A DNA stretch of 64,000 bases from Planctomycetota bacterium (GTDB lineage Bacteria > Planctomycetota > UBA1135 > UBA2386), in contig JACKIC010000004.1 in assembly GCA_020638655.1 (NCBI GenBank), forward strand, positions 372,001 to 436,000, read 5' to 3'. Under the pieces are notes generated by a model. It worked only from the letters and a program-made list of their open reading frames with translations. It ran no database searches and had not been told where the DNA came from. Below, one piece after another: positions 38,476 through 56,490 of the stretch. The translations under genes were made by a program, and so were the position numbers. Numbering within the stretch: position 1 is the stretch's first letter; every line of letters begins with the position of its first letter.

Positions 38476-39114
38476 ATGGTCACTTCGTTCTTGGTTCGTT
38501 CGGCACAGTGGGGCGCCCTCGCCACCGCCTGCCTGTTCTCGGCCGCCTGCCAGGTGGTCGAACCCGCGATGGTCGACTCGACCCTCGCCCCGACCCCGGC
38601 GCTCGCCGCGACGCGGCCCGCCGACGTGGCGGTGCTCGCCGTCGAGGACGGGACCCCGGACGCCGCGGCTTCCCGGCACCTGATGTTCTTGCGCCAGGAA
38701 CTGATGCGGCAGCTGCCCGACCGGCTCTATTCGCCGGTGACGGCGTTCACGATCGACTCGGCCCTGGCCAGCAAGGTCGCGCCGCGCGACGCCTCGGCGA
38801 AGAACACCGAGTCGATCCTGGCCCCCGCGGTGCTGCGCACCTACGTGGGCCACTGCGGCGAGGACGCCGTGCTCGCCGTGCGCGTCGATCGTTGGGACGA
38901 GTCGCGCTTGTTGATCGACAAGCGCCTGCGCTTCGAGCTGCAGGCGGCGCTGATGTCCAACAAGGGTGAGCAGCTGTGGAGCGGCACCCTGCGCGGCGAG
39001 ATCAAGGCCGGCGGCGCCGGCGCCGCGCCGCGCGACAAGGACGGCATGGCCCGCAGCTGCGCGACCCTCGCGGTCGGCGAACTGCTGCAGCGGTTGCCGC
39101 AGCGCAATCTCTGA
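38476..39114 (+). CDS. lipoprotein, possibly GNA1162/DUF799-like
   Basis: 212 residues from ATG 38476, preceded at a good distance by GAGGAAAC, one of the few clear SD sites here. The signal has lipobox 'LFSAAC'. The mature part has 'DVAVLAVEDGTP', a helical segment ('RHLMFLRQELMRQLPDRLYSPVT'), then 'VLRTYVGHCGEDAVLAVRVDRWDESRLL' and 'KRLRFELQAALMSNKGEQLWSGTLRG', the pattern of GNA1162-like lipoproteins that accompany curli-type or outer-membrane assembly genes, though no such partners are nearby. The family assignment is tentative. Confidence 0.62.
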   Translation: MVTSFLVRSAQWGALATACLFSAACQVVEPAMVDSTLAPTPALAATRPADVAVLAVEDGTPDAAASRHLMFLRQELMRQLPDRLYSPVTAFTIDSALASKVAPRDASAKNTESILAPAVLRTYVGHCGEDAVLAVRVDRWDESRLLIDKRLRFELQAALMSNKGEQLWSGTLRGEIKAGGAGAAPRDKDGMARSCATLAVGELLQRLPQRNL

Positions 39115-39147
39115 GCCGGCGACCTCTGCGAAGGGGGAGCGGCGGGG

Positions 39148-41394
39148 TCAGTTGCCGATGCGACACCTGCCGCCGTTGCTGACCGTGACGCCGGCGGCGT
39201 TCGCCGCGGGGTCCCACGCCAGCGCCTGCACGTAGAACTCGACGCCGAGCAGACCGGGCGCGGGCGGCAAGGGCAGGTACCACGTCGCCGCGTGGTTGTT
39301 GCCGAGCAGCAGCACGTTCACGTCGGGTGAGACCAGCAGGTCGCAGCCCGGCATTCCGAACGGCTGCAGCGAGAGCGGCAGCGGCTGGGTGCCGGCGAGC
39401 GTGCGCGAGAAGCCCGCGGCCAGGATCGCGACCGACTGCGGCAGGTTGTCGAGGTCGACGGTCGCGACGCCGCCGGGTTGGGGCACCGAGGCGGCGCCGG
39501 GTTGCAGCGATGGCACACCGAGGCTGCCGGCGCAGCCGCTGCCGAACGTGTCCTGCAGCGCCGCGGACGCGAGGGTCCAGGTGCCGCCGGGATAGCCGCC
39601 GGTGCCGATGCCGCCGAACAGGACCAGCTCGCGGCGCAGCAGGTCATAGGTGACGGCGTGGCCGCTGCGGCCGGTGGGCAGCGTCGCGGTCGACAGCTGC
39701 TGCCAGTTCGTGCCGTCGAACGTCCAGGTCTCGAACGCGCCGCCGTTGGCGTTGGGGTGCGCGAGCACGACGCGGCCCTGGATGGGGTCCCACGCGCACG
39801 CGGAGAACCGCCGCGCGGGCGGCGACACCGCGGGCTGTTGCTGCGACCACGTGGTGCCGTTCCAGCTCCACGTGTCGGCCAGCATGGTGGTCGCGTTGGG
39901 CGAACCGCCGAACAGCACGACGTCCGAGCCGGCGTCCGACATCGCCGGCGCGAAGCGCGCCGATGGCGTCTGCGCGGGGTTCTCCTGCAGCCAATTGGTG
40001 CCGTCCCAGGTCCACGTGTCGCCGCGCACGGTGTTGGTCAGCTGGCCGTCGACGCCGCCGAACAGGACCACGCGCTGCGAGGCTCCGTGCCAGGCCATGC
40101 CGGCGAAGTCGCGGCGCGGCGGTCGGTTCGCGGGCTGCGCCTGCGTCCACGTGCCGTTCCAGATCCAGGTGTCGTCCAGCGCGGGACCCGACTGCGGAGC
40201 GCCGCCGAACAACACGACCTCGTTGCGCGCCACATCGAACACCATGCTGTGGCCGCTGCGCGCGCTCGGCGCCGGCGCGGGCTGCGCGACGTCCCAGCGG
40301 CGTCCGTCCCAGAGCCAGGTGTTGCCGTGGATGCCCGCGAGTGAGAACCCGCCGAACAGGACTGCTTCGGCGCGCACCGGATCGAAGGCCATCGCCGCGT
40401 AGGTGCGTCCGGCGGGCAGGCTCGCCGGAACGACCTGCGACCAGTCGACGCCGTCGTACTCCCAGATGCCGTCGCCGAGATCGTCGAGGAACAGCGTGAG
40501 GCGACCGCGCGTGCGGTCGAACAGCAGCTCGGGGTTGTTCGCGTTGCTCGTGACCACGCCAGACTGCAGGCCGAACGGCGGCGGCTGGTGCGCGGTGTTG
40601 ACGGCGGTCCAGTTCGCGCCGTCCCATTCCCACGTGTCGTCGTACTCGGCGTAGGGCGGCGTCGCCGAGATCCCGCCGCGCAGGACCACGCGCTGGCGCA
40701 ACGGGTCGTAGGCCATCACGTGCTGCTCGCGCGGCGGCGGCGAGGTCGTCGGTGTGCGCTGCGTCCACGTCGCGCCGTCCCATTCCCACGTGTCGCCGTA
40801 GTTGCCGAACAGCACGTCACTGCCACCGAACAGGATGGTGCGGCCGCGCGCGGCGTCGAACGCGAGCGCGTGCCCGAATCGCGGCGGCGGCACCGCGCCG
40901 CCCTGGAACGTCGTCCACGCCGTGCCGTCCCACTCCGCGGTGTGCAGTGGATGACCGAGGCCGCTCCACACGACGATGCGACCGCGCACCGAGTCGAAGG
41001 CCGTCGGCATCGTGCCGCCGAGCAGGAAGTTGGGCGCCGCGGCCAGGCGCCAGTGCACGCCGTCCCAGATCCCGGTGCCGCCCGCGAACGGGAACAGCAC
41101 CAGCTCGCCGCGCTGCTCGTCGGTCGCCAGGAACAGGAACGGCGAGGCGTTGGCGAGCGGGCCCGCGACCGGCGCGCCGACGTGGCGCTGCCACGCGTCG
41201 CCGACCCATTCCCACAGGTGTGGGGCGTTCGCCGTGAAGCCGCCGAAGCGCAGCGGTCGCCCCGTGAAGGGGTGCAGTGCCATGTTGCCGTGGCGGCTCG
41301 CGAACGGTTGCCGCAGCGTCCAGTCGAGCGCCGGCTGCTGCGCCGCGAGGGTCACCGAGAGGGTCAGGAACGCGGCGCCGAGTCGTGCAGGCAT
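39148..41394 (-). CDS. secreted Kelch-type propeller protein with GMPGC module
   Basis: 748 residues from ATG 41392-41394 with a signal peptide cut after 'TLAAQ'. Ten or more repeats of about 50 residues follow, with the Kelch pattern 'R..HAMAYD..R..VVLFGG.......DTWEWDG..W' (for example 'MAFDPVRAEAVLFGGFSLAG'). The last ~130 residues are the shared module: 'GSGCAGSLGVPSL', 'LQPFGMPGCDLLVSPD' and 'DPAANAAGVTVSNGG'. It is probably one or two beta-propellers carried outside the cell by a common C-terminal domain. The frame stays open upstream of 41394, but only as an antisense shadow of an ankyrin gene. Confidence 0.85.
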   Translation of the reverse strand: MPARLGAAFLTLSVTLAAQQPALDWTLRQPFASRHGNMALHPFTGRPLRFGGFTANAPHLWEWVGDAWQRHVGAPVAGPLANASPFLFLATDEQRGELVLFPFAGGTGIWDGVHWRLAAAPNFLLGGTMPTAFDSVRGRIVVWSGLGHPLHTAEWDGTAWTTFQGGAVPPPRFGHALAFDAARGRTILFGGSDVLFGNYGDTWEWDGATWTQRTPTTSPPPREQHVMAYDPLRQRVVLRGGISATPPYAEYDDTWEWDGANWTAVNTAHQPPPFGLQSGVVTSNANNPELLFDRTRGRLTLFLDDLGDGIWEYDGVDWSQVVPASLPAGRTYAAMAFDPVRAEAVLFGGFSLAGIHGNTWLWDGRRWDVAQPAPAPSARSGHSMVFDVARNEVVLFGGAPQSGPALDDTWIWNGTWTQAQPANRPPRRDFAGMAWHGASQRVVLFGGVDGQLTNTVRGDTWTWDGTNWLQENPAQTPSARFAPAMSDAGSDVVLFGGSPNATTMLADTWSWNGTTWSQQQPAVSPPARRFSACAWDPIQGRVVLAHPNANGGAFETWTFDGTNWQQLSTATLPTGRSGHAVTYDLLRRELVLFGGIGTGGYPGGTWTLASAALQDTFGSGCAGSLGVPSLQPGAASVPQPGGVATVDLDNLPQSVAILAAGFSRTLAGTQPLPLSLQPFGMPGCDLLVSPDVNVLLLGNNHAATWYLPLPPAPGLLGVEFYVQALAWDPAANAAGVTVSNGGRCRIGN

Positions 41395-41564
41395 GGGGGG
41401 CTTTGAGGGTGTCGGTGGGAGCCGTTCGGCTCGGGGAGGGCGGCGACCCGGGGCGCGCGGAGGACAACAATCATGCCGGCGCCGGCGACACGGTGGCGGC
41501 GCGGCGTCCGGATCGTGCTTTGCCCGGCCGCGTGTCACGCGCGCGAAACGTCGAGCCACCCCGG

Positions 41565-42269
41565 TCAGCCCAGATGCGGTCGCCCCATCGCGTGGGCATC
41601 GAACTGGCCCCAGCCGGCGCCGTGGTCGTAGGTCGACGCATTGCCGGGGTGCACCCGGTGTTCGCCGTAGCACAAGAGGCGCAGGATCTCGGGCGGCCGC
41701 AGGTGCCAGCTGGCCCAGGCCAGCGGCGTCTCGCCGCGGGCGTCGCGCGCCGCGCGGTTCGCGCCGGCGTCGAGCAGCTGCTTCACGGCGGTAGCGCTGC
41801 CGAACGCCGCCGCGCGGTGCAGCGGCGTTTCGCCGCGCGTGCGGCAGTCGCGCATGAAGGCCCCCGTCGGCGCGTCGGGCGCGGCCTTCGCGCCGGGGTC
41901 CGCGCCGTGCGCGAGCAGCACTGCGACGACGTGGTCGTAGATCGGCCGGTTGGCCTTGCACAGCGCCGCGTGCAGCGCGGTCTCGCCCGTCACCGGATCG
42001 ACGGCCCGCGCATTGGCGCCGTTCTCGAGCAGGTACTGGCACAGCTGCCAGTGACCGTGGAACGCCGCGCCGCGCAGCCCGAGATCGTCGCCGAGCGAGG
42101 TCAGCGCCGCGCCGGCGTCGAGCAGGGCGCGCACCGCGGTGACGTCACCGTGGTAGGCGCACCACGCGAGCAGCGACACGCCGCCGGCGTCGGTGGCCGC
42201 GGCATCGCCGCCGGTGGAGAGGTGGGGGAGCACGAGGTCGGTGCGGCCGTCGGCGATGCGATCGAACAT
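41565..42269 (-). CDS. ankyrin-repeat protein
   Basis: 234 residues from ATG 42267-42269, preceded by CGGAGG, a good SD. About five ankyrin repeats can be aligned ('GVSLLAWCAYHGDVTAVRALLDAGA', 'LRGAAFHGHWQLCQYLLENGA', 'TALHAALC', 'TPLHRAAAFGSATAVKQLLDAGA', 'TPLAWASWH' are shown in part). There is no signal peptide, so it is a cytoplasmic protein-binding scaffold. It is divergent from the ECF sigma factor gene. The partner is unknown. Confidence 0.88.
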   Translation of the reverse strand: MFDRIADGRTDLVLPHLSTGGDAAATDAGGVSLLAWCAYHGDVTAVRALLDAGAALTSLGDDLGLRGAAFHGHWQLCQYLLENGANARAVDPVTGETALHAALCKANRPIYDHVVAVLLAHGADPGAKAAPDAPTGAFMRDCRTRGETPLHRAAAFGSATAVKQLLDAGANRAARDARGETPLAWASWHLRPPEILRLLCYGEHRVHPGNASTYDHGAGWGQFDAHAMGRPHLG

Positions 42270-42351
42270 GGGAGCCTCCGCGGCGCACGATAGCCGCGGC
42301 GTTTTCCCGCGTATCCTGAACCCTTTGCCGGCGTCGCCCGGATCGATCGAC

Positions 42352-42894
42352 ATGACCCCGCAGCAAGCGCCTGTCGGTGAGCCCTCGCGGCTGCCCTGCC
42401 AGCAGGCCGAGCGGCTGTGGGCGGAGCACGGCCGCATGGTGCGGCGGTATCTGCGCGTGCTCGGCGCAGCCGGGCCGGACCTCGACGACCTGCTGCAGGA
42501 GACCTTCGTCGTGTTGCTCGACAAGCCGTTCGAGGAGCGCGGCGCGGCGCCGGCGGCGGTGTTCTTGCGCCGCACGGCGAGGTTCTTGTTCCTGCGCCGC
42601 AACCGCGGGCTGTTGCCGCAGGTCGAAGCCGCCGACGCGGTCTGGGATCGGCGCTGCGGCGACGACGACGGCGATGGCTACCTGGCCGCGTTGCGCGCCT
42701 GTGTCGACGCACTGCCCGCGCGTTCGCGGCGGCTCGTCGAACTCGGCTACGAGGACGAACTCGGGCGCGCGGCGATCGGTCGTGAGCTCGGTCTGCGCAC
42801 CGATGGCGTCAAGACCGCGCTGCGCCGCCTGCGCGAGATGTTGCGCACCTGTGTAGAGAAGCGGATCGCGGACGAACGGAGGTCGGAACGATGA
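42352..42894 (+). CDS. ECF-type RNA polymerase sigma factor
   Basis: 180 residues from ATG 42352. Region 2 reads 'AERLWAEHGRMVRRYLRVLG' and 'DLDDLLQETFVVLLDKP', and region 4 reads 'LPARSRRLVELGYEDEL' followed by 'AAIGRELGLRTDGVKTALRRLREML', an HTH that would read the -35 element. It lacks region 3, as ECF factors do. Its stop overlaps the ATG of the next gene (ATGA at 42891), so a membrane regulator is translated with it. It is one of the Planctomycete-type ECFs paired with membrane proteins. Confidence 0.9.
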   Translation: MTPQQAPVGEPSRLPCQQAERLWAEHGRMVRRYLRVLGAAGPDLDDLLQETFVVLLDKPFEERGAAPAAVFLRRTARFLFLRRNRGLLPQVEAADAVWDRRCGDDDGDGYLAALRACVDALPARSRRLVELGYEDELGRAAIGRELGLRTDGVKTALRRLREMLRTCVEKRIADERRSER

Positions 42895-44307
42895 ACCGGG
42901 ACCAGCTCGAAGAAGCGGCGGAACAGCGATGGTTCGAGGTGATGCTCGACGAGGTGCGCGCGGATCGTCGTGGCGCGACGGCGGCGCCGCCGCGCGCGAT
43001 GCCGTGGCTCGCGGCCGCGATCCTGTTGCTTGGCCTCGCCGCGGTGGTCGGCGTGTTCGTGAGCACGCGCACGGGCAACTCGCAGGCTGCGCCGCAGGAG
43101 CCGCGGCCGTTGCCCGCGCCCGTGCCAGTGCGTGGGAGCGAAGCGCTGCAAGCGCTCGACCCTCGCACCGAGAACGTGTTGTTGCAGTTCGACGCCGCCG
43201 AGGGGCTGCCGCCGTTCGATCATCTGCCGTACCTGCGCGCGCTGTCGCTGGAGTCCGATCCGGGCGCGCCGCCGTCGTCGCCTGCTCCGTCGCTGCAGCC
43301 GCTGGCCGCGTGCCCGCGGCTCGAGCAGGTCGCGATCCGGCGCTTCGGCGGCTCCTGTGGTGCCGCGGCGCTGCGGCCGCTGATGGAGCTGCCCAACCTG
43401 CGCTCGCTGACGCTCGTCGGTTGCGACAAGCGCCTCACCGTCGATGTCGTCGAGGTGCTGAGCAAGCTGGCGCTGCGGTCGTTGTCGCTGCAGGACGCCG
43501 AACTCCATCCCGCGGGCTTCGCGGCGCTCGATGGGTTGCCGCTGCTGCAGCGCATCGAACTGCGACACTGTGGGGGACTGGGCAAGTGCGATCTGCGGGT
43601 GCTTTGCCGGCTCAGGGAACTGCGCGGGTTGTCGCTACGCGATCAGGCATTCCCTGAGGTCCTTCGATTCGCAGTCACTACCGGGCAGATGGTCACGATC
43701 ACGATCTGCCGCCTGCCCGCAACGGCAAGATCGAGTCCGCCATCGACCCACGATGGGTGTCAGGTCTCGCCAAAGCGCTGAGACAACTGATCGAACTCGA
43801 CCTGTCGGGGTCGCGGATCGACGACGACGTGCTGGCTGCCCTGCCGGCACGGCCTGCGGAACTCCGAATCGTCGATGCCCTGGGCTATGGGGCGGGGGGG
43901 TCGCCGCCGTGCTCGCCCTGCCGAACCTCGAGTCGCTGGCGGTCGGGGACACGCGGCCTGGGATTGTCGGCAGGGCAGCTGGCGCCGACGCCTCCCTGGC
44001 TTCCGCTCCTCGGATGCAAGAAGCTGAAATCACTGGAGTTGCAGTGGCCGCTGACCTCGGAGATCGTGGCTGCGCTCGCGGCCTGCAGAACTGCGCGACC
44101 CTCGAGCCAGGGCTGCGCTACCGCTTCCAATTCGCCTTCCAGCTGACGGGGGATGGTCGGACCGAGCCCGCGGTGCCGGTCGTTCCCGACCTCTCGCCCC
44201 TGGGCCGACTGCCGAAGCTCGAAGTGGTGAAGCTGACCGCCCCGGCACCCGACCTGCGCGACGCGCTTCGTAGGGCGGTCCGGCCCGGGGTGCGCATCGA
44301 GCCCTGA
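42891..44307 (+). pseudogene. membrane leucine-rich-repeat protein broken by four single-base indels
   Basis: The N-terminus is a ~35-residue cytoplasmic segment, then a membrane helix (about residues 36-58), then leucine-rich repeats ('LPYLRALSLESD', 'LPNLRSLTLVGCDKRLTV', 'LPLLQRIELRHCGG'). This is the layout of an anti-sigma partner with an extracytoplasmic sensor, fitting its ATGA overlap with the ECF gene. From 43683 on the LRRs continue in three different frames: a missing G at 43683-43685, a missing G in the G7 run at 43894-43900, an extra C near 43955, and a missing C near 44085. The repeat pattern is continuous across the breaks, and the last part ends with a TGA at 44305-44307. Either the gene is decaying or the assembly is locally wrong. 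Confidence 0.8.
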
Positions 44308-44450
44308 CCGAACCCGGGCTTGCTCCGACCCGTCCGACTCGCTACCTTCCTGGGCTTTTTCATACCCCCAGCCCCCCAGTGGGCCGACCGCGCAACCCGG
44401 AAACCCTGTTCTGGAGCGTTGGTTCTGACGATAGCAATGAGGACTCAGGG

Positions 44451-44720
44451 ATGACCATCGCCCGCGAAACGAAGACCCAGATCATCAGCGAGAACAAGCG
44501 TCACGAGAAGGACAGCGGCTCGCCCGAAGTGCAGATCGCCGTCCTGACTGCCGAGATCAAGGATCTCACCGCGCACATGCAGCGGCACCCCAAGGACTAC
44601 CACAGCCGCCGCGGCCTGCTGCAGAAGGTCAACCGCCGCAACAAGCTCTCGACCTACATGCGTCGAGTGGCTCCGCAGCAATACGCTGCGCTCGCCGCCA
44701 AGCTCGGCCTGCGCAAGTGA
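44451..44720 (+). CDS. rpsO: 30S ribosomal protein S15
   Basis: 89 residues, the exact usual size. The diagnostic core is intact: 'DSGSPEVQIAVLTAEI', 'HPKDYHSRRGLLQKVNRRN' and 'LSTYMRR'. It binds the 16S rRNA central domain early in 30S assembly. It is followed by pnp, the classical rpsO-pnp order, with an unusually long 424-bp gap that contains several hairpins. ATG 44451 fits the family start 'MTIARETKTQII'. Confidence 0.98.
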   Translation: MTIARETKTQIISENKRHEKDSGSPEVQIAVLTAEIKDLTAHMQRHPKDYHSRRGLLQKVNRRNKLSTYMRRVAPQQYAALAAKLGLRK

Positions 44721-45144
44721 ACCGTTACTCGTGAAGCGACCGCCCGGGTGAAGACCCCCGGTCGCTTCGACCATGCCAACCAAGAGGATCGTCTACCCAA
44801 GATGAGTTCGGCGCGGTGACATGCACCGCGCCCGGTCTGCAGCGGACGTCTCCGCCGCGGGCCACGACAGGTGGTTCCGTTCCTGCCGTCGCCGCGACTA
44901 TCGGCGAACCCGTGAAGGGAAGTGCGCAGGCAGCCGCGATGGCTGATCCACCCCCTGAGCGCCACGACGGCGCACATCGAAACCATGCGTCGCCCCGCCA
45001 AGACCGGGTGACGCGAACGCCGGCGCGCTGCGAGGCAGCCGACCGGTGGGCGGAATCTCCGCCAAGGCGCCCAACCGCGCGGGCCCCCGTAGGGGCAGCG
45101 GCCAGGCGTTCACCAAGCAAAGCAAGCAAGAGAATCACAGACTG
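44721..45144 (+). promoter_or_regulatory. structured rpsO-pnp intergenic leader with four hairpins
   Basis: This 424-bp gap has no credible gene. Hairpin 1 (44733-44768): GAAGCGACCG pairs with CGGTCGCTTC, with an inner GGGT/ACCC stem and a GAAG loop. Hairpin 2 (44810-44832): GGCGCGGTG pairs exactly with CACCGCGCC around ACATG. Hairpin 3 (45049-45063): GGCGGA/TCCGCC, loop ATC. Hairpin 4 (45083-45096): GCCCC/GGGGC, loop CGTA. None has a T tract. The segment before the pnp ATG is A-rich (repeats of AAGC). In E. coli the pnp leader is a double-stranded RNase III site for autoregulation; an analogous role is inferred. I see no tmRNA, RNase P or SRP RNA motif. Confidence 0.6.
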
Positions 45145-48453
<3,309 letters not shown>

Positions 48454-48535
48454 GCCCGACGGTCGGGCGGATCCGCGGGTGGCGAACGCCATCCGCGGTT
48501 CCTAGGAAGGCGGGTCGCGGCTACCATGCCGCGCC

Positions 48536-54202
<5,667 letters not shown>

Positions 54203-54220
54203 CCAGTTTCTGGCTGGCAT

Positions 54221-54326
54221 GCCAATTTCCGCCATGGCACTGGGGCATCGTTTGCCAATTTAATTATCCTTCACACAAGTGGCGATGCACGAGTTGGTTG
54301 CATCGCTTGGCGGAAAACGGCCAATT
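54221..54326. promoter_or_regulatory. three phased GCCAATT boxes in an AT-rich intergenic region
   Basis: GCCAATT occurs at 54221, 54254 and 54320: spacings of 33 and 66 bp, i.e. one and two multiples of about three helical turns. The region (54203-54406) is markedly more AT-rich than the rest of the window, and includes palindromes TGGCATGCCA (54214-54223 region) and GCCATGGC. These look like regulator sites controlling the genes to the right. Confidence 0.4.
54241..54256 (+). promoter_or_regulatory. candidate sigma-54 (-24/-12) promoter
   Basis: TGGGGCATCGTTTGCC has the invariant GG (54242-54243), exactly 10 bases, then GC (54254-54255), with TTGC at the -12 box; against TGGCACGNNNNTTGCW it matches 8 of 12 fixed positions. 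It lies directly downstream of the sigma-54 activator and about 150 bp before the next start. Confidence 0.4.
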
Positions 54327-54406
54327 GAATGGTCCGAGGTTTGCCTTCCGGTGCGCGCCTCGCGGCGGCCATGGAGGGCATGGTTACCGCGTCCCAACCG
54401 GAAGCC

Positions 54407-54796
54407 ATGAAGTCCATCGTCCACAATCTGGTCCGAGTCGGCGCGATGTCGCTGCTCCTCGTCGTTGCTGCCACCGCCCAGGTCAAGCTCAAGAGAGGGG
54501 CGGTGGTCTACACCGGCAGCGCCACCAACACCTCGGCCCCGGCGACGATCGACGAGACCAAGGTGCGCGAGGCGACCGAGGAGTGGAAGAAGATGCAGTC
54601 CGAGGGCATCGACCCCGATTCTGCGCAGGGCAAGCAGTTGCTCGGCAAGATGAAGACCCGCATCCGCGAGGCGGTCAAGAGCGTCGCCACCGACGAGAGC
54701 CGCGACCTGGTCGTGCGCAAGGACGACATCAGCGACGACAAGGGCAAGGAAGTCGTCGACCTGACCGACAAGGTCATCGACAAGCTCGACGCCTGA
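54407..54796 (+). CDS. small secreted protein of unknown function
   Basis: 129 residues from ATG 54407, preceded by GGAAG as an SD. A signal peptide ends in 'VAATAQ'. The mature part has a short 'VKLKRGAVVYTGSATNTSAPATID' beta-like start, then a helical charged body ('EEWKKMQSEGIDPDSAQGKQLLGKMKTRIREAV') and an acidic/Lys end. No known domain. It is the first gene after the candidate sigma-54 promoter. Confidence 0.6.
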   Translation: MKSIVHNLVRVGAMSLLLVVAATAQVKLKRGAVVYTGSATNTSAPATIDETKVREATEEWKKMQSEGIDPDSAQGKQLLGKMKTRIREAVKSVATDESRDLVVRKDDISDDKGKEVVDLTDKVIDKLDA

Positions 54797-54919
54797 TCCT
54801 GCGATCGTCCACGGGCCTGCCCTCGGGCCCTCGTTTCGTTTTCGCCCCGCCAGACTCGTGATTCCATCGCGGCTGCCGGCAGCGCACAATCCGTGATCGT
54901 GCCACTCCCTCCTCTCGCG

Positions 54920-56401
54920 ATGCGCCCTCGGCGACCGCGGTCGTTGTCACGCTTCAGCCTCATGCTGGTGAGCGGCATCGCCGTCGCCGCCTGCGTCAGC
55001 GGCCCGCAGAAGCGGGTGGATCCCCTGGTGCTGGACGCCGAGGTCGCCGCTGGTTCGGCGGGTCGTTCGGGCGCCGCCCTCGGGCCGTTGGCCTGGGGCC
55101 TCGGTGGTGGGTTTCGCGAGGCCTCAGCCGAGCTCGCGCCGGCCGGCAGCGGGCAGGGTCAGGATCCCCAGGAGACCCCCGAGCAGCGCAATGCGAGGCT
55201 GCGCACCCAGTTCGGCAGCACCGTGCTGATCGGCACCGACGGCCGGCTGACCAAGCAGTACTTCATGGCCGGGGAGCTCGGTACCACGTTCCTCAAGCTG
55301 ATCCAGGAGATCGCTGACACGCCGTTGCCGGCTGGTCGCACGACGCCCGTGCCGCCGCCCGGCACCAAGATCGGCGGCGCGCAGTCGAAGAGCATCCTGG
55401 GCCGCATGCTGCAGGGGCAGGAGATCGAGGTCACCTACATGCCCGACTTCGAGATCCTCGACGGCGCCACGATCGTCGACGTGCAGCCGAACAAGCCCGC
55501 CGTGACCGGCGCGCCGCTGACGAGCCCGTCGGGGGCGCCGACCGTCGCGCTGGTGCTGATCACGGCCCAGCCGGCTGCGCTCGCGGCGTTCGAGGCCTCG
55601 CTCGACCTGTTCTACTCGAGCATCCCGCAGATCGAGATCACCGTGCAGGTGATCGAGTACCAGACCAACGACGCGCTGGCCTTCGGCGTGTCGCCGATCG
55701 ACGCCAACACGCCGATCCTCAACAACCTGAGCAGCAACCAGCTGGTGCGCTCGTACACCTCGGCGTTCCCGCTGCGGCAGCCCGTGGTCGGCGCGTCACC
55801 GGTGACCGACATCGGCCTGTTCACGCTCGGCGGCATCCACCAGAGCTGGGAACTCAACATGGTGCTCGAGGCGCTCGAGGCCAACAACCTCGCCGACATC
55901 CAGAGTTCGCCCAAGCTCGTGGTGCGCAACGGCGGCATCGCCTCGATCTCGACCGTGACGCAGGTGCCGTTCCCCAAGGCGAAGATCTCGCAGCTGGGCA
56001 GCAACGTCGCCACCGACATCGCCTTCCTGCCCGTCGGCGTGAAGATGAACATCATCCCGACGCTCGCCGGCACCGACTCGGTGATCCTGCAGATCTACGC
56101 CGACGTCTCGGCGATCACGGGTTTTGCCGACACCGACCCCGTGGTGACGCCGATCACCAGCCAGCGCACCGCGGTGACCACGGTCTACCTCAAGGACGAC
56201 CACACGCTGGTGATCGGCGGGCTGACCTCGGAGTCGAAGTTCGAGAGCGAGACCAAGGTGCCGATCCTCGGCGACATCCCGATCCTGGGCTTCCTGTTCC
56301 GGTCGACGAGCACGACCCGGTCGAAGACCACGGTGGAGTTCCTGATCCGGCCGCGCATCGTCACCGACCGCGGCGACCCGCGGTCGTCGATGGGGCTCTG
56401 A
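54920..56401 (+). CDS. secretin (GspD/PilQ-family outer-membrane pore), lipoprotein form
   Basis: 493 residues from ATG 54920; the signal carries a lipobox 'VAAC' near residue 25. Residues about 90-220 hold an N-domain-like segment; residues about 230-480 are the secretin beta-barrel domain, with 'LEANNLADIQSSPKLVVRNGGIASIS' split over a conserved strand pair, 'VGVKMNIIPTLAG', 'TTVYLKDDHTLVIGGL' and 'KVPILGDIPILGFLFRS', the last being the strongest secretin signature. It is short and lacks the extra N0-N3 modules and the C-terminal pilotin domain of enteric GspD; the lipid anchor may replace pilotin sorting. It would form a gated outer-membrane channel. A GspK-like gene follows 89 bp later. 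Confidence 0.9.
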   Translation: MRPRRPRSLSRFSLMLVSGIAVAACVSGPQKRVDPLVLDAEVAAGSAGRSGAALGPLAWGLGGGFREASAELAPAGSGQGQDPQETPEQRNARLRTQFGSTVLIGTDGRLTKQYFMAGELGTTFLKLIQEIADTPLPAGRTTPVPPPGTKIGGAQSKSILGRMLQGQEIEVTYMPDFEILDGATIVDVQPNKPAVTGAPLTSPSGAPTVALVLITAQPAALAAFEASLDLFYSSIPQIEITVQVIEYQTNDALAFGVSPIDANTPILNNLSSNQLVRSYTSAFPLRQPVVGASPVTDIGLFTLGGIHQSWELNMVLEALEANNLADIQSSPKLVVRNGGIASISTVTQVPFPKAKISQLGSNVATDIAFLPVGVKMNIIPTLAGTDSVILQIYADVSAITGFADTDPVVTPITSQRTAVTTVYLKDDHTLVIGGLTSESKFESETKVPILGDIPILGFLFRSTSTTRSKTTVEFLIRPRIVTDRGDPRSSMGL

Positions 56402-56490
56402 GCGCGCGCCCCTGGGACTGGGGGGGAAGAACCGGATACGCTGCCCGTCCCAAGCCCGGTTGCTCCGCTCCGGCCGAGGTCCGATCCAGC

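Noticed and set aside
44721..45144. A structural RNA gene (tmRNA, RNase P RNA, SRP RNA) in the rpsO-pnp gap
   Set aside because: None of the characteristic conserved cores of these RNAs is seen; the hairpins are better explained as an mRNA leader.
54215..54230. TGGCATGCCAATTTCC as a sigma-54 promoter
   Set aside because: The -24 part is good but the -12 GC is TC; the site at 54241-54256 keeps both invariant dinucleotides.
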